Assembly: GCA_025936825.1 (NCBI GenBank)
Contig: JAICSO010000001.1
Coordinates: 186,001-250,000 of the forward strand
DNA from: Terriglobales bacterium
GTDB taxonomy: Bacteria; Acidobacteriota; Terriglobia; Terriglobales; Acidobacteriaceae
DNA: 64,000 bases
Direction of reading: 5' to 3'
Part shown: piece by piece, positions 53,239-61,652 of the stretch
Layout: every line of letters starts with the position of its first letter
How positions within the stretch are numbered: position 1 is the stretch's first letter
Position numbers and translations under genes: made by a program
Notes under the pieces: generated by a model
What the model was told of the DNA's origin: nothing
What the model saw: the letters and a program-made list of their open reading frames with translations, nothing else
Database searches by the model: none

Positions 53239-53265
53239 GCTGGCGCCAGAGTGCCGGAAGTGTTA

Positions 53266-54351
53266 TCAGGGTACCGTCGTGCACGCGTGCTGGTTATTGT
53301 CGTACTCCGGTTGAATGGCGTAGTTCTTGCCATTCAGAGTGACGTTACTGGGGTCAAAAAATGCAGCTTTTTCCGTGAAGATAACGAAACTGCACTCGTC
53401 ACCGATTTCTTCGCCGAAAATACCGACGTCGTCACTGTTCCACCACGCCGTCCCATCCGGATCAGTGATGGTTTCAATCAACTCGTGCGACAGGACATTG
53501 TTGGTGGAGTCCGCGAGTTGCCCGTTCGGAGTTCCCGGACGAACATCGCACCCGGGAACGTCTTGGAACGGTTCTACGCTATAGAGAACGTGGCCGACCG
53601 CATCGGGGAAGGTCGCGCTGCTGTGATACGCGCAGAAGACAAACGAGTTCGGTAGGTCGGGCGAATAACAGGTGCTGAAGCTATCGGTGAAGCACTCGTC
53701 CTGCCCGGGCGGAAGGAACACGTGGAACTCGTTACTGTATCCGTCGGGAGTTCCAAGGGCTGCAGCAACCGCGTGCACGACGCCGAGGATCTGGGCATCG
53801 ATGAGCGGTTTCTTCGTAGGCTTGTAATTGATGATCACGTCGGTACCCGCGACTGTGTAGCGGTCGTCGGCAGAAGTCCCGGTGTACTGGTCCGTGATGT
53901 GAATAAAGTCACTCTTTCCGAGTTGGGTTAGAAATTCCTCCGGGTTGCCCCAGCAACTGGCAATCGTGCATTTCCCTTCTGGGTTCAAGTAGATCGCCAC
54001 TTGTTGCATCGACGTTACAACGTTTCCGCCATTAAAGATGAGATCAGCGGGAAACCGTGGTCCTCCTGAGTCTGGAGCGGAGTTCAGGTTAGAAGTTTTC
54101 GGCGAGCCAAAGAGTTCGGCTGGGCCCGCCGCTCGCCCACGAGGAGTGTTCGAGGGAGTGGCATGAATGTTCACGTTTTTAGCCGCTGCACCCGCCGCAT
54201 AATCTGCCGCAGAAGGGTTCAGAGTGACATGACGAGAACTTGTTTCCGATTGCAAGTACATGGCAGACAACAAAACCAATACTGCCGTTCCGGTTGCAGC
54301 CGGCACGGATTTGGGGAAATGACGCGCAATGCTCTGACCTGGAAGTTTCAT
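53266..54351 (-). CDS. Exported putative metalloprotease-like protein
   Basis: 361 residues with an N-terminal hydrophobic signal/anchor (~17-33). The core (~95-355) contains NNVLSHELIETITDPDGTAW, the HExxE-type motif followed by TDP that marks a group of secreted zinc-dependent protein families related to plant phosphate-induced/EXORDIUM proteins. Multiple Cys (GCDVRPG, DECFTDSFSTC, GDECSFVI) suggest disulfides. Catalysis has not been shown for most members. Confidence 0.7.
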   Translation of the reverse strand: MKLPGQSIARHFPKSVPAATGTAVLVLLSAMYLQSETSSRHVTLNPSAADYAAGAAAKNVNIHATPSNTPRGRAAGPAELFGSPKTSNLNSAPDSGGPRFPADLIFNGGNVVTSMQQVAIYLNPEGKCTIASCWGNPEEFLTQLGKSDFIHITDQYTGTSADDRYTVAGTDVIINYKPTKKPLIDAQILGVVHAVAAALGTPDGYSNEFHVFLPPGQDECFTDSFSTCYSPDLPNSFVFCAYHSSATFPDAVGHVLYSVEPFQDVPGCDVRPGTPNGQLADSTNNVLSHELIETITDPDGTAWWNSDDVGIFGEEIGDECSFVIFTEKAAFFDPSNVTLNGKNYAIQPEYDNNQHACTTVP

Positions 54352-54792
54352 ACAGTCTCCTGAGAAGAATCGCCCAACGCGGGAGAAGGGCCCAGAGACA
54401 GTGGTACACGGTGAAAGGAAAACGTATCGCTTTGCAATCTGTCGTACGTCGTTCCACGAAATCAGGTCCCACGAACGTGGTGACTGGGGAATGGCATGGG
54501 GGTTGCCCTTCCTGACGTCATCCGACAGTCAGCTAGAGTACCCGCTGGCGAGAGTTTCGGCAAATGAAGTTGTCAAGAAAACGTAAAAGCAGCGCCCGTG
54601 CGCGAGACGAGGTCAGCGTAGTAAAGGAAGTCATTCAGTGACATTTAGTGATAAGAAATTAGCGATAGATTGACGCACCGGAGATTTTCTACCAACAACT
54701 CCTGAATATTTCAGCACTAGGCTAGCTTTCGTCGCTCGCACATGGCGCGCGGCGAAACCATACTCGTGAATTGAAATGCAGGAGGAATTTCC
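54352..54792. other. Gene-free divergent region
   Basis: Upstream space of two divergent exported-protein genes (53266 minus and 54793 plus). The right part is A+T-rich (about 54630-54720) and likely holds promoters. No repeat or coding frame recognised. Confidence 0.5.
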
Positions 54793-55350
54793 GTGATTCG
54801 AAAAGTGTTTCTCGTACTTGGCTCTTCACTTTTGCTTGTGGCGCTGATGTCCGGCGCTGCGTCCGCCCAAACGGTCAGCTGGCGACAGGTCGTGGGGATT
54901 ATTCCTGCCGGAAATGTCGTCGGCTCCGGCACCGGTGCAATCGCAGGTGGATTCCTGCCTTGGACGACAACCAGCGGTTCTGCGCGAGTGAACCTGGAAA
55001 CTGGAGAAATCCAGTTCACCGTACGGGGATTGGTATTCGCAGGCGGGTCGTCCAGCATAACCATAGGCACGGTTGGCCCGGTCACTGCAGTCAAAGGAAC
55101 CCTGATCTGTGACAACGACGGCAGTGCGAGCGGAGGCAATTCTGTTGTGGTCGAGACGCCTTCTGTTCCGTTGAGTGCGACAGGAGACGCTTCTTTCCGC
55201 GGAAGTCTGGGGAGTCTGCCAGCCGTGTGCTCGACGGAATCCGACATAGCGTTTGTCGTACGGGTGAGCGGATTCGGCGGCAATGCAGTGGAGGGTCCCT
55301 GGATCGCCAACGGCGCCGTGCTTATAAAAGGCGACACGCATCGAGATTAG
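54793..55350 (+). CDS. Exported hypothetical beta-rich protein
   Basis: 185 residues from a GTG start with a strong GGAGGA 6 bp upstream. Signal peptide MIRKVFLVLGSSLLLVALMS cut after ASA. The mature part is Gly/Ser/Val-rich with alternating strands (SARVNLETGEIQFTVRGLVF, TIGTVGPVTAVKGTLICDND) and two Cys likely forming a disulfide. No family recognised; probably a periplasmic or surface protein. Confidence 0.75.
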   Translation: MIRKVFLVLGSSLLLVALMSGAASAQTVSWRQVVGIIPAGNVVGSGTGAIAGGFLPWTTTSGSARVNLETGEIQFTVRGLVFAGGSSSITIGTVGPVTAVKGTLICDNDGSASGGNSVVVETPSVPLSATGDASFRGSLGSLPAVCSTESDIAFVVRVSGFGGNAVEGPWIANGAVLIKGDTHRD

Positions 55351-55441
55351 TTTCCCGGGAAGATGTGGCGATCGGGTGTTTCCTGGAACCCCGATCGTCG
55401 CATCATTTATGCAGCGGCAACCGCCCGCCAGAGCCTCTGCC

Positions 55442-56857
55442 TTAATTCAGCTCCGCTGCTGACGCCAGAACCTCGGGCACAATCGCGTTGACGTCGTCAT
55501 CCCCGGTCAGGTGGTTTACGATGCAGGCCCGCAGGCAGAATTTCCCCTTCAATTCCGCGTTCGACAAATAGACACGGCCTCGGTTCACAATCTTCTTCAG
55601 GAGGGCGACATTGAACTGGTTGCGTTCCTCTTCGGTTGCACGATCACTAACCAAGTGGCGGAAGCAGACAGCACTCAGTTCCACCGGAGCACCCAACTCG
55701 AGTTCAGCGTGACTTTTTACTTCCGCAGCCAGTCGCTGCGCCTGCTCCAGATTCATGCGAATGGTTTCGCGAAAAGCCTGCAGTCCGTGATAGCGCAACG
55801 ACAGCCAAAGCTTGAGCGCGCGGAAGCGGCGTGAAAGCTCCATCGACTCTTCGAAAAACGCGAAGCCCTCGATGGGATCAGAACTCAGCTGCTTGGCGTA
55901 AGCGCCGGTGTAAGTGAAGGTCGTACGCGCAAGTTCAGCATCGCGGTACAGAATGCAGCCGCAATCGAGCGGCTGAAACAACCACTTGTGCGGGTCCAGC
56001 GAGATAGAGTCGGCGTCACAGAGACCCTGCAATTTCTCGGGAACGGCAAGCGCCGCCAGTGCTCCATAGGCTCCGTCAACGTGCAGCCACAGATGGCTTG
56101 CCCGAGCAATGGAGGAGATTTCGGCGAGTGGATCGATCGACCCGGTGTTGACCGTTCCGGCTGACGCAATCACAGCAACAGGTTTGCGCCCGTCAGCTTT
56201 ATCCTTCTTTATCGCCCGGCTCAACGCCGCCGGCAGCATGCGATAAGCGTCGTCGCACGAAACATAGTGCAGGTTCTCCCGCCCAATTCCCAACATGGCG
56301 ACCGCTTTGGGAATTGACATGTGGACTTGGTCCGAGGCGTACAGCACTGGTTTGTCAGTGCCAGCCATGCCGCGATCGTTTGCAGGAATTCTCGACTCCC
56401 GCGCCATCGCAAGCGCCATAAGGTTGGCTGCCGAGCCTCCGCCGGTGAGCGTTCCTGAAAAGCACCTGCAGCCGACCGCTTCCGCAAGCCATAGAACTAC
56501 TGTGCGCTCGATTGTGACTCCTGCCGGGGAAGAGCGCCAAGCGGTCATGTTCTGGTTCAGGATCGAAGCGAGCAAGTCGCCAAGCGCGGCAACTGGCTCC
56601 GCCGAACCCTGGACGTAGCCGAAGAAGCGTCCATTTTGCGCGCGGCTGTGGGCGATCACGTCAGCCAGAGCTGACAGCGCGCGCTCTCCCAATCCGTGCT
56701 CGGGTAACTCTTCCGAGAACAGCCGTACTGTCTCTGCGCCGCTGGTGGATGGAAACACCCGGCGTTGCCCCAAGCTTGATAAGTAATCGCTGGTTATCTG
56801 CACTAAGTCTTCGGCAAGATAGCGGAACTGTTCCCCCGAAAGCTTGAGACGATTCAT
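55442..56857 (-). CDS. PLP-dependent group II (aromatic-type) amino-acid decarboxylase
   Basis: 471 residues, fold-type I. FFGYVQGSAEPVAALGDLLA, GTLTGGGSAANLMALAMARE (phosphate grip), HVDGAYGALAAL (Asp for pyridine N) and SLDPHKWLFQP (PLP Lys) are the classic DDC family motifs. It decarboxylates an aromatic or related L-amino acid; the substrate cannot be chosen from sequence. It is just left of the cassette-like array. Confidence 0.93.
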   Translation of the reverse strand: MNRLKLSGEQFRYLAEDLVQITSDYLSSLGQRRVFPSTSGAETVRLFSEELPEHGLGERALSALADVIAHSRAQNGRFFGYVQGSAEPVAALGDLLASILNQNMTAWRSSPAGVTIERTVVLWLAEAVGCRCFSGTLTGGGSAANLMALAMARESRIPANDRGMAGTDKPVLYASDQVHMSIPKAVAMLGIGRENLHYVSCDDAYRMLPAALSRAIKKDKADGRKPVAVIASAGTVNTGSIDPLAEISSIARASHLWLHVDGAYGALAALAVPEKLQGLCDADSISLDPHKWLFQPLDCGCILYRDAELARTTFTYTGAYAKQLSSDPIEGFAFFEESMELSRRFRALKLWLSLRYHGLQAFRETIRMNLEQAQRLAAEVKSHAELELGAPVELSAVCFRHLVSDRATEEERNQFNVALLKKIVNRGRVYLSNAELKGKFCLRACIVNHLTGDDDVNAIVPEVLASAAELN

Positions 56858-57010
56858 GCTGCGAGATTAAATCAAAATGGTCGATGGATCGGCGGATGCC
56901 GCCGCGTATTCGGCATGACACTAATGACGGCAGCGTTTTTCCTCGGAGCTTTAAAGCTAAACGGCTAGTTTCTCCAGGTGGTGGATGTTCAGGGGTATTG
57001 TGTCGGCGCT

Positions 57011-57043
57011 GGTCGATGAGTGATAACGCGTGATTACAACAAC
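57011..57043 (-). repeat. Cassette repeat R1 (inverted orientation)
   Basis: On the minus strand GTTGTTGTAATCACGC, then GTTATCACTCATCGACC. Same 31-bp length as R3, R4 and R6. Confidence 0.7.
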
Positions 57044-57070
57044 TGAACACGACGCGATAAACTCCCTTGA

Positions 57071-57421
57071 ATGGTAAATCCCAGTAAGCGCGATTCTGCT
57101 GCCAGAAAGGTCGTAGCAGTGGCCCGATTCATTGTCACATACGAATTCGGTATTCCGTTTGGGTGTGTCCGAATGAATCGCGCTCTGTCCTGGCTGGCAC
57201 CTTACGAAACCGGCTTGCCCACGGTCTTTGAAGAGTACCTACGAGAAGTGCAGACCTTACCAATCACGCAGGAACGTCTGCGTTGGGATCGCAGCGTGCT
57301 TCGGGAAAAGGACAAAGTGCTTGAGGGGACCAATCAACGATTTCGGGATCGAGTTTTCGACACCTGCTGGGATCTTATCGACCGCTTTGCCCAGGACAGC
57401 GATCCCGGGGTCAATGATTGA
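57071..57421 (+). CDS. Cassette ORF 1, hypothetical
   Basis: 116 residues, soluble, aromatic- and Arg-rich (ARFIVTYEFGIPFGCVRMNR, SWLAPYETGLPTVFEEYL). No signal or membrane segment. Its stop codon lies inside repeat R2, so the last residues are encoded by the repeat. No family recognised. The ATG lacks a clear ribosome site, making the start uncertain. Confidence 0.55.
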   Translation: MVNPSKRDSAARKVVAVARFIVTYEFGIPFGCVRMNRALSWLAPYETGLPTVFEEYLREVQTLPITQERLRWDRSVLREKDKVLEGTNQRFRDRVFDTCWDLIDRFAQDSDPGVND

Positions 57422-57440
57422 TAACGCCTGTTAACAACAA
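57409..57440 (-). repeat. Cassette repeat R2 (inverted orientation)
   Basis: On the minus strand GTTGTTAACAGGC, then GTTATCAATCATTGACC; 28 bp between the GTTG and TTGA landmarks. It overlaps the 3' end of ORF 1. Confidence 0.65.
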
Positions 57441-57469
57441 TTGTCCGGTAAAATCATTCCGCTCAGCTT

Positions 57470-58330
57470 ATGCAACCTGTTCCCGACCTGTTCGGAGATC
57501 CTAACAACCGCAACGACGTTGAGCTGTACTACAGCGTGTATTTGATTCAACTGCTTCGTGCCAGGCGCACACGTCGTGTCGTGGAAGCATGTCGTTCCAT
57601 TCGTCGGTATGCCAAGAATTATGGCCGACCTAAGGATGCCATCTTTACTTTTCCACTGGAAATGGATGCCTACAATCGAGGCAAACAGAACGCTGCTGCG
57701 ATGTGGCGGGTACTTCAATCGTGGGACCGAATGGTGCTGGGCAGGTCGATCAAATTCACTAAGCACCGCTGGAGCACGAAGGATGCTCATCGCGTGCTGT
57801 TCTTCTATGCTCCGGTACTTTATCTTCGTGGGCATTACAGACTGGGATGTGAGCTTCTTGAAAAGGGAATCAAGATGCACTCTCGAAAAAAGGGTTGGAG
57901 CTTCGAGCTGTTGTGGCATGTGTACAAGCCGCTCAGGCGACCGTCCAGAACATACGATGTTGCCCTAATACATTTTTATCGGGCGCTACGGCAGGACGTT
58001 CGCGAGTGGGAGTTGTGGGCTGACTTCGTAGACGATTTCCCCGCAAAGTTATTCCGGCTAAGCGGAGTGAATCGAGATGATCTCCGCGGCGACCCAGCTC
58101 TACTGAATCCGTTCTTTCAATGGATTTGTAACGAGCGGAATCGCCGCTTGTTGAGCGGGACGACCGAAGGCGTGAAGGACCTTTTAGACGACGATGCAGA
58201 GGTTAAGCGTCGCCAAACGATCGTCGCAAAAAAGATAGCAGCATTACGAAACGACCCAAAAAGGTTGGGTTTGGAAGAGGAGATCAAAAGGGCCTTTCCA
58301 GAACTCGCCAACCTCAATCCAATGGCTTAG
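57470..58330 (+). CDS. Cassette ORF 2, helical hypothetical protein
   Basis: 286 residues, soluble and predicted all-helical, with TPR-like spacing of aromatic and small residues (AAAMWRVLQSWDRMVLGRS, FYAPVLYLRGHYRLGCELLE, HFYRALRQDVREWELWADF). The C-terminus is a charged helix. The stop TAG at 58328-58330 touches repeat R3. No family recognised. It could be a protein-interaction or RNA-binding protein. Confidence 0.72.
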   Translation: MQPVPDLFGDPNNRNDVELYYSVYLIQLLRARRTRRVVEACRSIRRYAKNYGRPKDAIFTFPLEMDAYNRGKQNAAAMWRVLQSWDRMVLGRSIKFTKHRWSTKDAHRVLFFYAPVLYLRGHYRLGCELLEKGIKMHSRKKGWSFELLWHVYKPLRRPSRTYDVALIHFYRALRQDVREWELWADFVDDFPAKLFRLSGVNRDDLRGDPALLNPFFQWICNERNRRLLSGTTEGVKDLLDDDAEVKRRQTIVAKKIAALRNDPKRLGLEEEIKRAFPELANLNPMA

Positions 58331-58360
58331 TTGGCGAAAAATCGCCATTACACTCATTGA
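58330..58360 (+). repeat. Cassette repeat R3
   Basis: GTTGGCGAAAAATCGCCA, then TTACACTCATTGA. TGGCGA/TCGCCA forms a perfect internal hairpin. It starts at the last base of the ORF 2 stop codon. Confidence 0.75.
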
Positions 58361-58398
58361 CATTGCGAACCACGGCTATCCCCCAGCGTTCGAGGCCG

Positions 58399-58812
58399 TC
58401 AATGACAGCCAGTTGCGCTTCCCACAGCCAAGCCGATTAAGCCGAGCAACACTGCTCCCTCCGCGACAGAATTGCCCCGGGAGTTGTACTTCGTGCTGCC
58501 AACGGCTCCAACTGTGGCTCCAATACCGGCTCCGGCCAACACTCCAATGAGAGCGCGTCTGCTTCGGCAACCGGATGGCGTACCAAACGTGTTGATCGGA
58601 TGCCTCCGGGGAACGTTGATACGACCCCGAGGGTGATGGGCAAAGACGTCACAAGAGGTGCTGTCTTGAAAACGGCAGTCACTGCTTGGCGCCCACACTT
58701 CCGCCGGATTATTCCACGGCTTTCTGGCTTCGATTGGCTGTGCTGTCTGTGCCCTAGCAGTAGCGGCGAATAGAAGAAATGCCAGAAGGACTGAACAAGT
58801 CTGCTTTGTCAT
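58399..58812 (-). CDS. Cassette ORF 3, exported glycine-zipper protein
   Basis: 137 residues on the opposite strand to the other cassette ORFs. Signal peptide MTKQTCSVLLAFLLFAATAR. The C-terminal half is a glycine zipper (ALIGVLAGAGIGATVGAVGS, then GAVLLGLIGLAVGSATG) of the kind that inserts into membranes. The linker is Pro/Arg/His-rich. Function unknown. Unlike its neighbours, its 3' end, not its 5' end, faces R3. Confidence 0.72.
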   Translation of the reverse strand: MTKQTCSVLLAFLLFAATARAQTAQPIEARKPWNNPAEVWAPSSDCRFQDSTSCDVFAHHPRGRINVPRRHPINTFGTPSGCRSRRALIGVLAGAGIGATVGAVGSTKYNSRGNSVAEGAVLLGLIGLAVGSATGCH

Positions 58813-58929
58813 GGGCCCTACAGTAACGTTCGCATGATTTGCAATATGCCCCGGCTATGACAGTTCTCAGACTGTCACAAGGACTTCAACGCAGTGTCCA
58901 TCTGTCAAAAGGTGGGAAGAAGAACCATG

Positions 58930-58960
58930 GTTGGTGATACATCTCTATATCACTCATTGA
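58930..58960 (+). repeat. Cassette repeat R4
   Basis: GTTGGTGATACATCTCTA, then TATCACTCATTGA. GTGATA/TATCAC forms a perfect 6-bp hairpin. Confidence 0.78.
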
Positions 58961-59041
58961 TCCCTGAAAAGCGGCAAAGTATTCCTGCAAGATCGCTCCC
59001 TATTTTCGTTCCACTGAACAGAAGCAGGGGGACTGGCGATT

Positions 59042-59218
59042 ATGAAGCGTCTGCGAAGCCTCAAAGACGAGATCGCGCTGTTGATCGTCGGAGTGATTAC
59101 CGCAGGCGCTGTTGTGTGTGCGTTCGTTCTGTACCTCCACTTTTTCAGTGCAAGAGCACGGTATGAGAAGACACACAATGTCGCGACGGAAGTGACTTCT
59201 GACCGCCCAGCCAAATGA
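59042..59218 (+). CDS. Cassette ORF 4, 58-residue single-helix membrane protein
   Basis: Starts MKRLRSLKDEIALLIVGVIT; one membrane helix (~13-35) with a basic cytoplasmic N-terminus and a polar C-terminus ending DRPAK. AGGGGGA lies 9 bp before the ATG. The stop TGA ends 2 bp before repeat R5. Small membrane peptides in cassette arrays are often toxins or regulators, but nothing here proves that. Confidence 0.6.
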   Translation: MKRLRSLKDEIALLIVGVITAGAVVCAFVLYLHFFSARARYEKTHNVATEVTSDRPAK

Positions 59219-59220
59219 GG

Positions 59221-59250
59221 GTTGATGATAAACCTCATATCACTCATTGA
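59221..59250 (+). repeat. Cassette repeat R5
   Basis: GTTGATGATAAACCTC, then ATATCACTCATTGA (30 bp). TGATA/TATCA pairs, and ATGAGG/CCTCAT pairs with the DNA just upstream. GGCCG...GGGGCTGGC follows, echoing GGGCTATGC after R6. Confidence 0.78.
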
Positions 59251-59292
59251 GGCCGTTTGGGGCTGGCTTTATTAGCGGATTCCGGTGTCTAT

Positions 59293-59862
59293 ATGTCCAT
59301 GAATCCTAAGAAGACGCTGATCGCCCTTTCCGGCCTCGGCGTTGTGGCTATCGTCACGCTTGTAATCACCGCCGACCGCACCCACAAAGGATTAGCTGCC
59401 GAGCTGGTCATCAGCAACGCCGATATAGGCATTCCCGGTGTTTCCAAAATGTACGCAGCCCGATTGTTTAATCGTGGGTGGTGGTCGATTCGTGTCTCCC
59501 GGTGTGATTTTGTTGACGACACGCTCTCGCCGGGAAAGAGCGTGGCCTACGCTGTGCAGCGATGGGATAGGGCAGTGGGTCAGTGGAAAACGGTGGTGGA
59601 GTCAAGTCTTTCGGACTTCTGCAAGCCCTATCCGCTGGGAATCGTGAAAGCAAGGTCTACATCCGGCCTCCTCTGGCCGGGACAGAGCCTATCAAGCGGA
59701 GACGAAGCCACAGCAGCGCGAGTACCGTGCGACGTAGGCGACAGAGGAAGGTTTGTCGTTTTCGTAGGCGCACCCGGCAATTATGCAATGGCTGTTTCAA
59801 CCAGAGATTTTGTCATCGATGAACACCCGCAAACGGACATCTCACTTCGACTCCGGCACTGA
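59293..59862 (+). CDS. Cassette ORF 5, membrane-anchored hypothetical protein
   Basis: 189 residues from the ATG at 59293 (other Met codons at 59257 and 59299). One N-terminal helix (~8-26, LIALSGLGVVAIVTLVITAD), then a beta-rich extracytoplasmic domain with Trp-rich strands (RLFNRGWWSIRVSRCDFVDD) and four Cys. No family recognised. The stop is 8 bp before R6. Confidence 0.7.
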   Translation: MSMNPKKTLIALSGLGVVAIVTLVITADRTHKGLAAELVISNADIGIPGVSKMYAARLFNRGWWSIRVSRCDFVDDTLSPGKSVAYAVQRWDRAVGQWKTVVESSLSDFCKPYPLGIVKARSTSGLLWPGQSLSSGDEATAARVPCDVGDRGRFVVFVGAPGNYAMAVSTRDFVIDEHPQTDISLRLRH

Positions 59863-59869
59863 AGCTGCC

Positions 59870-59900
59870 GTTGACGATAAATCCCCATTACACTCATTGA
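59870..59900 (+). repeat. Cassette repeat R6
   Basis: GTTGACGATAAATCCCCA, then TTACACTCATTGA; followed by CCCTGCTTTTAAGGGCTATG. Confidence 0.78.
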
Positions 59901-59951
59901 CCCTGCTTTTAAGGGCTATGCTCTAGAATTTCCTGAGCTGTCTCGCTCCCT

Positions 59952-60479
59952 ATGACTCCACCTATGGAACCGAAGGATTCGGAGGCGCCTGTCGCAGGTG
60001 TCGTGCCGTCAGACCGCCTAATTGGTGAGGATGAGGAAGACACAAAGCTCCTGCGACACATGGCAGCTGCTGCCGACGAGTACATTGGTTCATTTGGTTG
60101 GTGTCAGAGGGTAATGAGGTCATTCTTTGCGGGAGGAGTGGGGGGAATATTCGCAGTTTTCCTCTTCGAGATCGCTCCGGCTCGTCCAGACGTTGGTCAG
60201 TGGATTTGGATCGTGGTTGGCGATATACCCTCCGCTTATCTCCCGCTAGATGACGCGACGACAGCGAAGCAGGTGTTCAGCACATACGTTCAAGGAATGA
60301 TGAGGTGGGTTGAACTGGCGCGACAAGGGAAACGAGGAACACCGGAAGATGGCGTTCCGCCGATCAATGCCCCCCCGACGCCAGAATGGGCTGAGAAGCT
60401 GGAAAAGAGGCTCCATCTGCTTCGATTCACGGTGCAGCCCGTCTTCGAGGACAATGACGAACCAACCCAAGTCCAGTAA
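59952..60479 (+). CDS. Cassette ORF 6, hypothetical protein
   Basis: 175 residues. A charged N-terminus, a possible amphipathic or membrane helix (~58-75, FFAGGVGGIFAVFLFEIAPA), then VGQWIWIVVGDIPSAYLPLD and TTAKQVFSTYVQGMMRWVEL, ending in a charged helix. The VVGDIPSAYLPLDDA pattern resembles a family I recall from mobile cassettes and islands (VVGDLPPAYxVxDDAP), but I cannot name it. The stop lies 5 bp before R7. Confidence 0.7.
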   Translation: MTPPMEPKDSEAPVAGVVPSDRLIGEDEEDTKLLRHMAAAADEYIGSFGWCQRVMRSFFAGGVGGIFAVFLFEIAPARPDVGQWIWIVVGDIPSAYLPLDDATTAKQVFSTYVQGMMRWVELARQGKRGTPEDGVPPINAPPTPEWAEKLEKRLHLLRFTVQPVFEDNDEPTQVQ

Positions 60480-60484
60480 TGACT

Positions 60485-60510
60485 GTTGATAATCTCGATT
60501 TCACTCATTA
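60485..60510 (+). repeat. Cassette repeat R7 (shortened)
   Basis: GTTGATAATCTCGATT, then TCACTCATTA; the internal arm is about 5 bp shorter than in R3-R6. Confidence 0.65.
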
Positions 60511-60571
60511 ACGCAGAAAAAGGCGAACGGAAGGCGCAAGCTTGTGCAATCGCGTGTTTTCGCCAGTTGAG

Positions 60572-60618
60572 GTTGAATGCGCGATGATTTTCTGTTTGCA
60601 AGACCTATCGCTCATTGA
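60572..60618 (+). repeat. Cassette repeat R8 (degenerate)
   Basis: GTTGAATGCGCGATGATTTT, then spacer and CGCTCATTGACCCTG. The interval R7-R8 is only about 60 bp and has no ORF, as if a cassette had been lost. Confidence 0.5.
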
Positions 60619-60705
60619 CCCTGAGTCTCTTTGAATTTAGCTTTCCGGGTACCCCATTGCCGACGGTATTCCCAAATGTATTTAGAGCGTGCCGCCGAGG
60701 TTGTT

Positions 60706-61458
60706 TTAGCCGCTCAGGACTATTTGCAATGATCGAAGCACGTCCGTTGCGCTTCCGAGCTGCAGAAGGAAGGCTTCTGCTCGTTTGCTACGGCATTGCA
60801 GTCCTCTAAACTGCGCCACGGTGTCCTGCAGCGCGAAAAAGTATTTCGGATCTTGGCTGGCATGTGCATAGCACGCGGCCTGCTTCTTATCTTCTACCGT
60901 AGTGATATCGACGTAATGCGTCGGCGCGGGAAACTGGTTTGTATCATCGCCATCGGATACTTCGTAGTAGTACAGAGAGAACCTCTGGTTCAGTTGTTTC
61001 CAGGCTTCATAAGTCAGGTTGGCAATGGCGCGATGGTCGGCGTGATTGTCAATTGGCCAGTGCGTGAACACGGCGTCGGGATTCTCCGCCTCAATCAGCT
61101 TTTTGAATTCTTCATAGTGCGCATTGTCAACAATGGCGTTCCCGTTGACCTGACCGGCATATCTGGAATCCGCGCCGAGGATGGCACATGCCTTCTTGGC
61201 TTCGGAGATGCGGGTCGCAGCTGAAATCTGTTGCCACGCCCCATTGTTCAGATACAACAACGTGACTTTATGCCCTAATGATGTGAGCCGGGCGATAGTC
61301 CCGCCGCAACCATACTCGGGATCGCCAGGATGGCCTCCGGTCACGATTAATTTGCGCGAAGCCGTGTCCCGGCCCGATGAGGTATTGAGTGACGCAGCGC
61401 TCAGAGCTTTCGCTCCCGTCAGCGCCCCGGTTGCCATCAACATTTGCCGTCGGTTCAT
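60706..61458 (-). CDS. PIG-L-family deacetylase with Tat-like signal
   Basis: 250 residues from the ATG at 61458, opening MNRRQMLMATGALTGAKALS, a twin-Arg-type signal. The Zn site reads TGGHPGDPEYGCGG; the more usual AHPDDE has Asp where Gly stands here, while the ligands His and the second Asp are kept. WPIDNHADHRAIANLTYEAW supplies the third ligand. It is likely an N-acetyl sugar or amide deacetylase. Only the fold is shared with the PIG-L enzyme at 12534. Confidence 0.88.
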   Translation of the reverse strand: MNRRQMLMATGALTGAKALSAASLNTSSGRDTASRKLIVTGGHPGDPEYGCGGTIARLTSLGHKVTLLYLNNGAWQQISAATRISEAKKACAILGADSRYAGQVNGNAIVDNAHYEEFKKLIEAENPDAVFTHWPIDNHADHRAIANLTYEAWKQLNQRFSLYYYEVSDGDDTNQFPAPTHYVDITTVEDKKQAACYAHASQDPKYFFALQDTVAQFRGLQCRSKRAEAFLLQLGSATDVLRSLQIVLSG

Positions 61459-61652
61459 ATTCGGACAAAAGTGTACAAAATCAGGCTGCTGAAGTCTTCC
61501 GATTCGGAGGCTCAACTTTGTCAGATTGTTGATCACACTTATAAACGCGAATCGTTATTGAGTAGCAGATCGACAGCCTCATTTAGAATCTGCTATCTCA
61601 CCTCACGGGTGGTTTGACCCTCCTTTCCCGCGTCCCATAAACTGAACTTTCC

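Noticed and set aside
57011-60618. Classical integron attC sites
   Set aside because: The repeats lack the RYYYAAC/GTTRRRY core pair in either orientation and there is no intI-like gene in the window; called integron-like only.
61536-61652. T-box leader upstream of thrS
   Set aside because: No AGGGTGGNACCGCG-like T-box sequence and too short a leader.
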